Of a stretch of 64,000 nt of DNA, positions 32,325 to 43,311 are shown in pieces (positions within the stretch are counted from its first letter, which is position 1; every line of letters begins with the position of its first letter). The stretch is from NCBI GenBank assembly GCA_022925895.1, contig JAKSYS010000002.1:372001-436000 (forward strand), written 5' to 3'. Both the position numbers and the translations under genes were made by a program. The notes under the pieces were generated by a model that saw only the letters and a list, made by a program, of their open reading frames with translations, searched no databases and was not told the origin of the DNA. This stretch comes from Fragilaria crotonensis. Taxonomy: Eukaryota; Bacillariophyta; Fragilariophyceae; Fragilariales; Fragilariaceae.

Positions 32325-35300
32325 CTAGATCACACGTGGCATATCATGTTCAGGAAGAAGGGCAGTCACCAGTAAGCATGATTCCAAATCATCAGCAACG
32401 TGCTGATGCCGGAAAAGAACGAGTTCGCCATCAGAAAGTTGTCGTCGAAGGAGACGATATCGAATCATAGCAACAGTTTGGTAAAAGAAGACTGGAAGAC
32501 ATTCTGGGACTTTCTTCGGGGCCCAATTGAGAGATGCGAGTGTTACGAGGGCATCCTGGATGGCATCATTCCGGTGACCATCTCCATGCATGGCTGCATA
32601 CGCCAAGCGAATGGCGTCTTCTGCTTCATTGATGACGGCAGGGACTTTCTTCTCTGCACGAAGTTCCGCCACATGGCGACGAAGGCGTTCCATTCGAGGC
32701 TCGATGTGATGTGGAACCAATCGATTCAGAAAGAGATCAGCCTTCGCATGTGAACAGCCTTCGCTGATGGCGGGCTTCGTTAGACGATCCAAAATATCGA
32801 GCTCATCGTGAAGCCTTTCTTCGCTTGTCCCAAAACCATTTTGATTTAAGTAGGATTCCACTTCGTAGATCTGACGTCTGCAACGAGAAAGCCCACTGGC
32901 TATATCCTGCAGAAGCCTAGCTGTTTCATCATGGGTTGCACCACGATAGGCTCGTCGTTCCTTGAAGCAATTTCTGCTAATGACCGAAAGTGTGTGTCCT
33001 AGGGGGCCGAACGTCACGGGACCTGAGTAGTATTTCAGGAGTTCACACGTAGGATCGAGGGAGCGAAACGGAAGAGTTGTGATGTCGAGCTTCTCAATTC
33101 CAAGACACTGTTTCACAGTGCATCCTGCAGCTCCGAACTCTTCCTCGAACAACTCCTTGCAAGTGTTGATACTTTTTTCGTCCATGTTGATGGCCTCCGT
33201 GCGAAACTTCTCATAAGCGAGTTTCCAATGTAAGTGCTGAACAGCCACATCTCCAAGTCTTCCGGCAAGCCCTGCAATGACAAGGTGGTCGAAAAAAATC
33301 TTTCCGTGTTCAATCTCGTTAAGTCGGTTGACAAGGGCAGTTGCGATGGCCTCAAACTGAGCGGGGGTGCACACTGCCGCAACTACATCCCTAAAAGCGG
33401 GGCAACGGAGATAGACGCGTCTTTGTTCCGCTGCCCCTTCTACCTTGAGAATGAACATCTCTTCTAGCTCGCAGACGGCTAGATCCAATGGAAAAGACTC
33501 TCCTTCGGTCTCATCAAGTTGAACAAACAAATCCTCCATCGCCATGGCTACTGCACATAGCGGAACCTTGTATAAGCAACGAATAGTCGCCACAGCCACG
33601 ACTTCGACAAATGTTTGAAAGCAGGGAGGGAGCTCATCGAAGACACGTCCAAATCGCATGGTGGTATCAGCGCTCACTTGATGAACCGTGACTGCTTTGA
33701 TGAGCCGGGACATTCCCAGAGGGACAAAAAGGTTAAGATCATCGGAGATTGATGACAAGGGAGTTAGGCCCACACCAGAACGGTTCGCGGACATTATGCG
33801 GATACCACGAATTCGCTGAAACATGTAACCGCAACGGAACCCACTTGTTTCGGCATAAATATCTAACCAGCGCTCGTCGACTCCAAGGTCGATGCTGTCG
33901 CGAACAAGGGTCCTGAGCTCCTCTCTCGTGGCTTCAACAACCTCGAGGACAGGGACCACAAGTCGATGCGCTCGGACCAGCTCAGTCACAATGAGGCTCA
34001 CAGGCTTGGCGTCGTATAGAGGTTCATGAGTGCAGAGGAAAAAGAACTTTCCTTTTTCAATTCGCGTTTCGAAGACCGACGAAAGCGATGAAAATGAGCC
34101 ATGCGTGAGGCTGGAAGACTTTCTAGGTAGTCTGTGATGCACCAGGCACGTGCGAATGAAGGAGTAGGAGAACTGATCCAAGTCGTGGATTCGATCGACC
34201 ACGATACAGCCTCGATATCCCGATGCGATGACTGTATTAATCAACTTGACGCACTCGTCATGAGCTTGGCTCCACCTCTGACTTTCAATATGATTTTTCA
34301 CAACACGAGCTTCAGTGCTGCATCGCTTGTCGAAGAAATGTAAAAACCAGTCACTCAAGGTTCTGCCTATCTGGAATAAGCCACAAGTTCCATCACCAAC
34401 GTGAAGGATTGGAACCATCCGGGCCAATCCAGCTGCGCGTTGACATACCACTTTCTTGCCAACAAGACTAGGTCCGGTAATAATCGCGGCTCCGCGAGAT
34501 TCGTTTGAAGTCATGAACTCTTCAAGTATCTTCACTTGCCGTTGATGAATCGGGGCAAAGGCGAAACTCTCTAGAATCATGGAAGCGGCGACACTCTTCG
34601 ATGCTGATATCTGGTACACTGTCACCTTTTCTGGACTTCCCTTAATAGCAATACGAGTATGAGGTTCCAACATGGTTGATAATGTGGCATTGTCGTACAC
34701 AGACTCATCTATAGCGACTGGAAGGTTCTCCTTCAATGCGCATTGCATAAGGCGCGCTGCTCGAACGACGGGAGCGCCAGTGATATCCCAACGACATGCA
34801 ATTTCGTCAGATCCGGTGATGCCGCAGTACGTACCACCCATCGCCATTCCAATAGAGCAGCCGACTTGTTTTGAGATTAATTCGCGACAGGCGTTGAGGG
34901 CTAGCGTCGTCACTTCGGGAACGGCTTCGTAGAGATTGACAGCTGCCGTGAGATGAACACCTTTGTCGTCATCGATGATTTGCACGATTGGACAGCGGTG
35001 CTTGTCAAGCACAGTATGAACTTCCATCAACCAGTTGGCTGAATTTCCTGACGACGTCTTGGCGACGAATAGGACACAAAGATCGCGCATCTGCGCAATC
35101 TGTGTTCCTCCATGTTGAATGTGACTAAGGACTGAGGGATGCACAAAATTCTCCTCAACGTTTGCCACCCGCATTGCAGACCGTTGTTTTCGCAACGAGT
35201 TGATATGCTTGTCAATAGCTTCATCAGCATTGAGATCAAGCGCTAACTTTTCCAAAAGTCTCCCATTTTCTACTTCGCACCCATAGGCAGCGAGTTTTCC

Positions 35301-35978
35301 CAAATACTCGACACAATCCCACGAGACACAGACTTCCCCTGCTTTGGCGAGTTCTACCAACTTCCCAATTTCGATCAACGGTTCCCCGCTGACCACATGA
35401 TATAACCGTTGCATATGCTCCGAATTAGGAGCGGTAAAGACTTCGGTATCCAGTTCTCCACAGGAGATGCCACAGTGAATCCGAAACGAAAGTCCAGTGC
35501 CTTCAACAGGATAGTCTCCTGCAAGTTCCTGCATTTGTAAAGCACAATGAGCTGCACAAAGAACATTCAGCTCTTGGTGTTCGATCGAGTCTGACTCCCA
35601 AACAACCATAATGGCATCCCCTGCAAACGTGACGACGTCGCCTCCAAAGAGTTGGACGACTCGGAGTAATTCGGCAAGGTAATCATTGACAATCTTACTT
35701 AATAGGTACGCCCCTCGATCGGCCAGCACTGCTGTTATTTTGGAATATCCGCAAAGATCCACAAACAGCACTGCCGCGTGTCCGCTCCAACTTTCGAATG
35801 TGGCTTTAGAAAAGGTGCGATTGTGTCTCAAACATCGAAAGACAAGATCCGAACAGAACGGTCGGACCATTTCCACCCAGGATTGGCTTCCACGCTTCAT
35901 CGATTTCATGAGGCGTTGACTGGACGTGTTCGAAGAAGTGGACGATCCTCGTTTCGTCACGACGTGAGACTTGGACAT
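32325..35978 (-). CDS. Soluble adenylyl cyclase (ADCY10-like), two cyclase domains plus ATPase
   Basis: A 1217-aa single-exon gene. The first class III cyclase domain (about residues 66-240) has AVLFVDLCGYSKIT with the metal-binding Asp at 74 and FGGDVVTFAGDAIMVVW with the second Asp at 121. The second domain (about 298-460) has VGCSIGMAMGGTYCGITG and CRWDITGAPVVRAARLM but lacks the metal-binding Asp (LCVLFVAKTSS), as in the C2 half of soluble adenylyl cyclase. A STAND-type ATPase follows with a Walker A loop GPSLVGKK (502-509) and then a long helical region. There is no membrane helix. Known soluble adenylyl cyclases make cAMP and are stimulated by bicarbonate and calcium. A bicarbonate or CO2 sensing role here is inference. 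Confidence 0.9.
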   Translation of the reverse strand: MSKSHVVTKRGSSTSSNTSSQRLMKSMKRGSQSWVEMVRPFCSDLVFRCLRHNRTFSKATFESWSGHAAVLFVDLCGYSKITAVLADRGAYLLSKIVNDYLAELLRVVQLFGGDVVTFAGDAIMVVWESDSIEHQELNVLCAAHCALQMQELAGDYPVEGTGLSFRIHCGISCGELDTEVFTAPNSEHMQRLYHVVSGEPLIEIGKLVELAKAGEVCVSWDCVEYLGKLAAYGCEVENGRLLEKLALDLNADEAIDKHINSLRKQRSAMRVANVEENFVHPSVLSHIQHGGTQIAQMRDLCVLFVAKTSSGNSANWLMEVHTVLDKHRCPIVQIIDDDKGVHLTAAVNLYEAVPEVTTLALNACRELISKQVGCSIGMAMGGTYCGITGSDEIACRWDITGAPVVRAARLMQCALKENLPVAIDESVYDNATLSTMLEPHTRIAIKGSPEKVTVYQISASKSVAASMILESFAFAPIHQRQVKILEEFMTSNESRGAAIITGPSLVGKKVVCQRAAGLARMVPILHVGDGTCGLFQIGRTLSDWFLHFFDKRCSTEARVVKNHIESQRWSQAHDECVKLINTVIASGYRGCIVVDRIHDLDQFSYSFIRTCLVHHRLPRKSSSLTHGSFSSLSSVFETRIEKGKFFFLCTHEPLYDAKPVSLIVTELVRAHRLVVPVLEVVEATREELRTLVRDSIDLGVDERWLDIYAETSGFRCGYMFQRIRGIRIMSANRSGVGLTPLSSISDDLNLFVPLGMSRLIKAVTVHQVSADTTMRFGRVFDELPPCFQTFVEVVAVATIRCLYKVPLCAVAMAMEDLFVQLDETEGESFPLDLAVCELEEMFILKVEGAAEQRRVYLRCPAFRDVVAAVCTPAQFEAIATALVNRLNEIEHGKIFFDHLVIAGLAGRLGDVAVQHLHWKLAYEKFRTEAINMDEKSINTCKELFEEEFGAAGCTVKQCLGIEKLDITTLPFRSLDPTCELLKYYSGPVTFGPLGHTLSVISRNCFKERRAYRGATHDETARLLQDIASGLSRCRRQIYEVESYLNQNGFGTSEERLHDELDILDRLTKPAISEGCSHAKADLFLNRLVPHHIEPRMERLRRHVAELRAEKKVPAVINEAEDAIRLAYAAMHGDGHRNDAIQDALVTLASLNWAPKKVPECLPVFFYQTVAMIRYRLLRRQLSDGELVLFRHQHVADDLESCLLVTALLPEHDMPRVI

Positions 35979-36557
35979 GTTACAGCAATGATCGATCGAT
36001 CAGTCTTCGGAACTTGGTGTGCGGAGGATATCGAAATTTGTGACTGAAGTTGCAGGGCTGGAAAGATATTCTCGCCAACAGCAAATCCAATCGTAGGGCA
36101 GAGTAGGTCCAGTTAGCAGGGTCGTCGAACCTTTCAGGCATGGTCTATGCCATGGTGATGCACACTGCCTGGAACTGCAAAGCACCAAAGTCAAGCTGAG
36201 ATTCCTTTTTCCACAACAACAGCTCTCCATATTCTCACTCTACTAGACTCTAGATGCGCAATACAGCCGCAAGCCGCAAGCATGATGCCATACACCGGTA
36301 GCTCTACTAGTACTGTATAAGGAGTTCTACAGCGGGACAGTACACAGTACCATTCGGGCAGATGCGTCTGTCTGCTACCGGGAAAGGTGAAACACCGACG
36401 AACATGCACAAACTGTGACCACCCGACGACGAGACGTCCGAATCGTTCTGCAGGAACATAGTCCTGAAGCCATCTGAGATTATATTGTATCATTACATTA
36501 AGTACAACTCTAGCTAGAGTGTACCATAGAACTCTTGAAAATCTGGAACGAAATGCT
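35979..36557. other. Divergent promoter region, cyclase / YqeH-type GTPase
   Basis: No gene seen. 36300-36350 has a few GTAC motifs. The minus-strand frame at 36191-36652 (153 aa) overlaps the GTPase start and is taken as chance. Confidence 0.45.
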
Positions 36558-38866
36558 ATGAAGCTACGAATCCTCCTTACTATTGTAATGAGTACGACAA
36601 GGGTGCTTCGAAGAAGCTGTACAGCGTTTACGTTATCCACAAACAGTTGCAAAAGAATATCATTGCCAGTGCCGTCAAGACTGACAAACGGTCACTCGTG
36701 TCAATCAACACGTCTGTTTGCGTCACAGTCAGATAGCTTCAAGAAGAAGACAAAGCAAGGAGGTCCCAAGAAACGAGGTGGTGTTCCCAAGAAAATCCAA
36801 GTCAATAAGAATGTGTCACAACGTAATGCCGATCTTTTGGCCAAGGCGTTTGCTGAGATGGCACGCAAGGATGGGTTCGACGACTCTACAGCATATTTTG
36901 CAGACGATTCTACGTTCGAAGACGATTTTGAAGATGACGTCTTTCTTGATGACGAGGACGATGATGAAGAAGATGACGTGGACGCCCCTCTGAATCCTGA
37001 CAAGTTGCTTGGCGCATTCGACGACGATGATGACGACTATCTAGACTTCGGGTCTGAGGATCCTGATGAAGACATGGATTCTCGAATCGCTGCCGCGAAG
37101 CGAGATATGGATCTCGGTCGCGTATCGGTACCAAAAGACTTGGAAAGGTTTGCATCTTCAGATGATATTGACCTGCGCAAGTTGGGGTTCAAACGCGAAG
37201 TTAACCCATTTGGAGATGATGAAACCCCTAGAAAGGATGAATTCAAGCTCATCACGAATGCCATGGTTTGTTCTGCGTGCGGATCCGACTTTCAATCTAA
37301 GAACGAAACGCGACCTGGATTTCTACCGGCGGAAAAATTTGAAATTCAGCTCAAGCTGAGTAAGCTTGAAGAAATGCAAAAACTTCAGGAGAAAGCCCAG
37401 TCCAATGCTGAATGGTCACCGGAGGATGAGATTGAATACCTCATTCAAACATCAGATGGAAAGGTGGACTCGGCAGGATCCGAGCCATTTGCTGATATTG
37501 ATATCGATGGTATGGCAGAGCAGATGGGCCTCGATCTCCTTGAGATGTCCCAAAAGAGGGTTATTTGCAAACGATGCCATGGTTTGCAAAATTTTGGGAA
37601 GGTGGATGCGAGCCTACGACCTGGATGGACCCAAGAGCCACTCATGTCGCAGCAAAAGTTTCGTGACTTGTTGGCGCCTCTCCGCGAGAAGCCCGCTGTC
37701 CTTATTGCGCTTGTAGACTTATTTGATTTTGCAGGATCGGTGCTGCCTGAGCTGGATGCAATCGCTGGTGACAATCCAGTGCTTCTAGCAGCCAACAAAG
37801 TGGACCTCTTGCCTCCCAAAATGGGACATCATCGTGCTGAAAATTGGGTCCGACGTGAATTGGAGTACATGGGAATTCAGTCGATAGCTAACATTGGTGG
37901 TGCAGTTCGACTTGTTTCCTGCAAAACTGGTTTTGGCGTGTCTGGTCTCATGGCCAAGGCGAGAGAGCTGGCAGAAGAAATGGACTGTGATGTTTACGTT
38001 GTAGGTGCCGCAAACGCAGGAAAATCCACACTCATCAATCACATGCTGGAAAAAAGTGAGAAGCGAAAACCATTCTGGGCCAAGAAGCGTGCAGGCAATG
38101 CGAATGCTAGCAAAGGTGCCGTTACAGTGTCAGCTTTGCCTGGAACTACGTTGAAGTTCATTCAATTAGACCTTGGGGATGGACGAAAGCTGTACGATAC
38201 ACCAGGATTGCTTGCTCCGGGTACTTTGACGCAGCTTTTGACTCCCGAGGAGCTTAAAATTGTTGTTCCCAAAAAGTAAGATTGGCCAGACAGTGTGCTC
38301 CACCAGGCTCCAATGAAGTCGATCTGATATCTCACCCTGTTCCTTTTTTCACTTACTTCAGAGAAGTTGAGCCAATAACCTTTCGAGTTTCGTCGGGAAA
38401 ATGTGTGTTGGTAGGCGGTCTAGTGAAGATTGAACTTGTCGGAGATGACACCAAGCCTTTTCTCTTCACCTTCTTCGTTGCCAACGACATCAAGTTGCAC
38501 CCCACAGATTCGGAAAAGGCGGACGCATTTAGAGAGAAACATGAGGGGGGTATGCTTACTCCTCCGCTGGTGAAGAGAGAAGAAAGCTGGGAATGGGAAA
38601 CTCACGACGTCGATATTGAAGGAACTGGTTGGAAGGAGGCCTCGGCCGATATTACCCTGCGCGGACTGGGTTGGGTTTCGGTCACCGGCCCTGGCATGGC
38701 TCGAGTTCGTATTACCGTTCCCAAGGGCATTGGAGTTGCGGTCCGACCACCGCTTATGCCGTTTGATGTTTGGGAGGTTGCCTCACGGTATACTGGTGGC
38801 AGAGCTGTGCGCAAGGCTGGAAAGTCCAAATATGGAACCAAGCGAAAAGGCGTTGGCCGAAATTAG
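36558..38866 (+). CDS. Circularly permuted GTPase, YqeH/NOA1 (BPG2-like) family
   Basis: Two exons, 36558-38275 and 38362-38866 (86-bp intron); 740 aa. The N-terminus (MKLRILLTIVMSTTRVLRRS...RLFASQ) looks like an organelle-targeting presequence. A highly acidic linker follows, then a split zinc finger (CSACG near residue 238, CKRCHG near 337), then the GTPase motifs in permuted order: G4 ANKVD (about 412), G5 SCKTGFG, G1 GAANAGKST (about 484), G3 DTPG (about 547). The order G4-G5-G1-G3 defines the YqeH/YjeQ group. The C-terminal part in exon 2 has the beta-rich domain of plant BPG2/RIF1. The family assists small-subunit assembly in bacteria, plastids and mitochondria. Plastid or mitochondrion cannot be told apart here. 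A GTG-led frame upstream was not used. Confidence 0.9.
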
Positions 38867-38898
38867 TATCGCTTACGGGGATTCTAACTCTTTTGGAA

Positions 38899-39062
38899 CT
38901 TAACCACGTGCTACTAGGAGAACGATGTAAAATTCTAGAAAGTAGGTTGTTTGTTGTCCATATCAGGTAAGAATTGTTCGCTTAACCACGTGCTACTAGG
39001 AGAATGATGTAAAATTCTAGAAACTAGGTTGTTTGTTGTCCATATCAGGTAAGAATTGTTCG
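38899..39062. repeat. 82-bp tandem duplication across the 3' end of an ABHD gene
   Basis: Two direct copies (38899-38980, 38981-39062), both starting CTTAACCACGTGCTACTAGG and ending AAGAATTGTTCG, with two differences seen (ACGATG/ATGATG and GAAAGTAG/GAAACTAG). Copy 2 contains the stop and last codons of the minus-strand gene 39045-40304; copy 1 is a spare 3' end. Confidence 0.95.
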
Positions 39063-40304
39063 AACAAAATCTTCGTTGTTCTCCAGGTACAAGTGATGCC
39101 CAGCATTGGGTACAATATCAAGCCTGGCACGGCTTTGTCTCAAAGCAGCAACGACTTTTCGCGCACTCGGTTCGTTAGTTCTCATCCAATCGTGGTCACC
39201 AAAGCTGATGCGGAGGTCAATACTGGAATCCAAACGATCAACCAGTTGATCCTCCAGCGGCTCTCGAGCAAAGACTCCCATGATATCGGGTGATATGGCC
39301 GGTTCCAACAAGGAGTTCATGGCGTACTCTCCAGAAGGATCGGCGACGGTAATATGAAATAGATAATCGGCCAATAGGTCGACTTGCGTGTCGGAAAGTC
39401 CTGGGATGCGTCCCCGCAGAGCTCGTCGAACATTACGGCGGCCCCTTGTTGCTCCCTGGATGCGCACCAGCGACTGCGGAGTAAGATTGGCGCTCCAAAG
39501 AGAATCCAGCAGGCGGAATGTCGTTGGCATCTGTGAGGAATGCAGGGCGTTGCGAGGTTTGTGGGGAATTCCCACGGGTGATGCCAAAACCAGTTTGGAT
39601 ATACGAGAAGGATATTTAAGCGCGTAACGAGCGGCTAAGTAGCCACCCAGAGAGTGTCCGACGAGACATAAGCCATCGTCGAATCCACAGTGATCCAGAA
39701 ATTGTTCCAGGGGGTCGACAAAGAAATTGATGGATTGCTCAGTGGTTGGAAAATGCGCTTCGCACAAGCCCCTACCTTGGAATAAACTGCGGTAGGGACG
39801 TTCCCGACAGGGTGGTCGATCTGATCCACCCATACCCAACCAATCGACCAATACTACAGAATCATAGGCTCCAGACCGAAGGATCGCCTCAACATTTGAA
39901 TAAAAAAAGCCCAATCCACTTCCATATCCATGCGCTAAAACGCATACTGGTCTCTTGTCGTTTACAAGAGTGTTGTTCGTGGAAGAGGGATTCGACAGGC
40001 GTACTGCATTGATACCCGCTGCCACCAGCGGCTCCGCAGTCAAATGTGGAACCATCATTTCCAAGAGCCTCTTTCGAGACGCCAGCATAGCCAGTTTATT
40101 ACTTTGCGTCCACCATTGTCGAGCAATTTGAATCACCATGATACCGAACAGCGATCGAACAAATATGGCATAAAGTTCCTTGCACTGCCATTCGATGCGA
40201 TGACTTGGGATAATCAATGACTTCGTGTCAGTGCCAAGGACATCTGATCTTGTGCCACCCACTAAATACCATCGAGATAGTTTTATATGAATGGAATATA
40301 TCAT
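39045..40304 (-). CDS. Alpha/beta hydrolase, ABHD4/ABHD5 (CGI-58) type
   Basis: A 419-aa single-exon gene. The core opens with VCVLAHGYGSGLGFFY (oxyanion region), DWLGMGGSDRP, then the nucleophile elbow LVGHSLGGYLA (Ser 218) and KLVLASPVGIP. Near the end it has FGDHDWM (acid residue) and AGHHLYLENNEDF (catalytic His). The AGHH-YLEN ending and SGEYAMN are typical of ABHD4/5 and plant CGI-58 (ICT1) proteins, which act on N-acyl phospholipids or as lysophosphatidic acid acyltransferases and control lipid droplet turnover. The acyltransferase H-x4-D motif of CGI-58 reads HHLYLEN here, so the Asp is absent. Start at ATG 40304; later Met residues (near residue 56) are possible. Its 3' end lies in an 82-bp duplication. 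Confidence 0.9.
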   Translation of the reverse strand: MIYSIHIKLSRWYLVGGTRSDVLGTDTKSLIIPSHRIEWQCKELYAIFVRSLFGIMVIQIARQWWTQSNKLAMLASRKRLLEMMVPHLTAEPLVAAGINAVRLSNPSSTNNTLVNDKRPVCVLAHGYGSGLGFFYSNVEAILRSGAYDSVVLVDWLGMGGSDRPPCRERPYRSLFQGRGLCEAHFPTTEQSINFFVDPLEQFLDHCGFDDGLCLVGHSLGGYLAARYALKYPSRISKLVLASPVGIPHKPRNALHSSQMPTTFRLLDSLWSANLTPQSLVRIQGATRGRRNVRRALRGRIPGLSDTQVDLLADYLFHITVADPSGEYAMNSLLEPAISPDIMGVFAREPLEDQLVDRLDSSIDLRISFGDHDWMRTNEPSARKVVAALRQSRARLDIVPNAGHHLYLENNEDFVRTILT

Positions 40305-40581
40305 TTCACTCTGCAGTCGACAGACGCATATGCTTGCTTGTACTTAGTAAACCACACCGCCTCTCTTCGCACTCCACATCTAGCAGACTGTATATACTCC
40401 CTGTACAGTAGTAATATGCAATATGCATACCCGGAGAACACTGCATACTACTGCATACGCTATTGTGCCATACAGTAAACTACTGCTCAAAGAGTACAAC
40501 ACTTCTGTACAATTGTACTCTGAGTACTCAAGTACTACTACTTATACAACGGTACAGTACCTTGTACTTGAAGGTTGAAGG
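40305..40581. other. Divergent promoter region with GTAC palindrome
   Basis: Short intergenic gap between divergent genes. It holds GTACTCTGAGTAC (40515-40527) and several other GTAC units just upstream of the p24-like gene. Confidence 0.55.
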
Positions 40582-41832
40582 ATGGCGCTTCTATCCGTAA
40601 CATCCACCATCCACCTTACTTCCACGTTCATGACCGTCATGTTGATCCGCCTTCTGACGTCCACCCTATGGACGTTAGCTGTCGCTGTGCCCTTCCAAAT
40701 AAACATCTTACATAGGCAGTCAGAATGCGTGTGGGATCTTCTAAAGGAAAAGTAAGTTTAAAAAGACTTCAACCCCGGTCGCAACCGCCAACAAATACTC
40801 AACTAGCGCTGTTCTACCTCTCGTGCCATAATTGTCTAGTGAATCGGCCACCTTGTCGGTCTTCATTCTGGAAGGAAGCTCACTCAAGGCAACTCTTGTT
40901 CTGGAAGGACCGTTTGCGAATCCAGATGTTGAATCTACACTCGATCTAGTCGCAGCCGAACACAAATTCACAAACCAGCGTCATCGATGGACCAAGCATG
41001 TCATGTATCGAGATACTGTCAATTTTGAACATCTTCAATTACCAGAGCCAGACTTTGATGAGGAGGAACAAATACCAATGTATACTGATGATGATTACAC
41101 TGTACCCGAGAGTAAAGAAGAGGATATGGCAGCCATTCAAAAACAAATTGAAGAACGTCGTGCACGACAGATTGAGATTCGTCGACAAATCCAAGAAGCT
41201 CGACGGAAGAGAGCCGAACTTATGTTAGAACACGCGCAGATGAATGCCGAAAAGGTCAGAGAAGAGGGATCCCCTCATCAAAAGACAATTACTGCCAGAG
41301 CAGATGGCTGGTACCGAGGATGTATCGAGGCAGAATACAATCGAGTAAGTTGGGTGGTCAACGACAACGTGGGAAGACGTGTGTCTGCCGTTGGCATGGG
41401 CTCATAAATAACCTCTTTGCTCTTTATTCATAGGTTCTCGTTGAACTCGAATTTCGTACAACGAAAGAACTGGATGGGATCGATCCCGAAACGAATCATG
41501 TCTATTCGTATGAGAAATGGCAGGAACGACAGGAAGAAAAAACTTTGGAGGAAGGTAAGCCTGAGAATGAGCCATCAATCAAGGTGGAAGATTTTATAGG
41601 CACACGCAACCAGGTGCGAGATCTTAACCGAGTATTGAATCAAATGAGCAACATGCAGCAAGCAGCCAAACACCGAGTAAAAAGGCACGGGGAGCTTGGA
41701 GAACACATGCATTCGAAGATGACACGCTTCTCCATCTTTATGACGATTCTGTTCATGGCAGCTGCAGCCTTTCAAGTGTTCACTATACAAAGATGGTTCA
41801 GCACTGGCAATGCCTCCTTATTGGGAAGGTAG
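40582..41832 (+). CDS. p24/GOLD-like secretory-pathway protein, intact copy
   Basis: Three exons, 40582-40751, 40840-41344 and 41434-41832, with 88- and 89-bp GT-AG introns; 357 aa. A hydrophobic signal region (MLIRLLTSTLWTLAVAVP) precedes SECVWDLLKEN-ESATLSVFIL and LEGPFANPD, as in GOLD domains. A long Glu/Arg coiled coil follows (IQKQIEERRARQIEIRRQ), then GWYRGCIEAEYN and DGIDPETNHVYSYE. The end has HSKMTRFSIFMTILFMAAAA, a membrane helix, then FQVFTIQRWFS and a short tail, the p24 layout. The gene at 4550-5611 is a paralogue. p24 proteins pack cargo and shape COPI/COPII vesicles. The coiled-coil insert and the DPxTxHVYSY motif are not standard p24 features. The first exon joins in frame exactly at LLKE|NESA. 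Confidence 0.85.
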
Positions 41833-42929
41833 ATGCGGATAGGGTGGAGGTCATTGGAGAATGAACCCTTTGCGAAATCGCAATTTCTAAGCCCTCGTCG
41901 CTGTACTCCGAGTAGGGCACAAACTCTTCTGCAATTCCAAGCGTGCTGCCGTTTGATGCTTCCTAGGATATCCGAAGTGCGTATCAGTGAAGAATCCTAC
42001 TCTCGCCTCATCAGCTACAGTTGATCCAGAGGTGTGTAATGGTAATAGCACCTGGACCTATATAATGCTTGGGAATTATGTAAAGTGTCTAAATTCTATC
42101 ATCATTTGCAAGAACAGTTGCCTGTGTTTTATAAGAATAAATCATTATGTCACAACGTGAGGAGGAATTCAAATTAGTAGTGCATTCGATCATATTGACA
42201 ATTGTGAGAAGCAAAATGAAATGATGAGGATGAAGCAATACAAAAATAGGAGAAGAGTCATCGATCATGTAAGAACTAATTTGATGACCTGTCAAGTTGG
42301 AATGACAACGCTTGATGTCATCGAAGTCTGGAATTTCAGGAGACAGAACTCAATCACCCAGCATGAATGCGCTGTATCACTAGAAACAACCATTCGGGAA
42401 TTAATACGGTTGATCAGTTTTTTTTTATGAGGAGCCACATTTTCACTCCTGTATATTCGTGTTTTAATGCCTTTTGCATTATATGATGCTGCATCAATGA
42501 AGCTGAAAAATGCTGAAGTATGTTTTTTGGCGGAATTGCGCGCACTGAGCCCTCCCGCATCAGTTTGCTAGAAATCTCGGCATCACATAAGCACATGAGG
42601 TACAATCCATCTGCTGCAGCAGGACGGGATGAACACATCCCTGTATCATTCATGACAAGCAACAGTTCTTCTGATTTTCTTGAATGCTTGAACAGAAAGA
42701 TAATGCTCGGACGGCTGGATTGAAAATTAATCCCCGAATGGTCTCGTCTAGTGTCAAAACAACATGAGAGGATTGGAGCTAGACTACAAGGACACAACTT
42801 TCTTGTCGACAAGGACAGAAGCTCATGGTAATCCTTTGGTGCCCACCGAGCCTCATTTTAATCAGTTTAGGACGGCAAGAATTGGTCGTTGGAAGCCTTG
42901 TTATGGCAGTAGTAGGTTCAATAGAGCCA

Positions 42930-42961
42930 TTCTTGTTCTTGTTCTTGTTCTTGTTCTTGTT
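42930..42961. repeat. (TTCTTG)n microsatellite
   Basis: About five copies of TTCTTG in a row. Confidence 0.9.
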
Positions 42962-43311
42962 GGAGTTCTTGATTGGTTTGACACGAGAAGAAGACTCCTC
43001 ACATGTTGGGATTGCCCTCGCTGGGGAAGAAAGTTCAACTTCCTGAGTAATCAGAAGTGCCAGATGAGCAGGACAATGTCAATTTTTTACTTTTGTCAGT
43101 AGTGATATCCAACAAAGAGGTACCATCTTCAGCAGATGTCATGAGCCCAAGACGTTGCACGTCCATCTCCTAGAGATACATGACGCCAGGATGAGTCTGT
43201 GCAAGCACCACAGGCTTGCTCAGGTGCAGATTCACAAAAAGGACAGATATACAGAATGTTTGTGTTTGTGTGTGAGCCAGCAGCCCACAATGGTGACAAT
43301 GAACTCATTTC

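Noticed and set aside
42414-42812. 132-aa minus frame
   Set aside because: First codon is TTG, composition is poor, and it sits in repeat-rich DNA.
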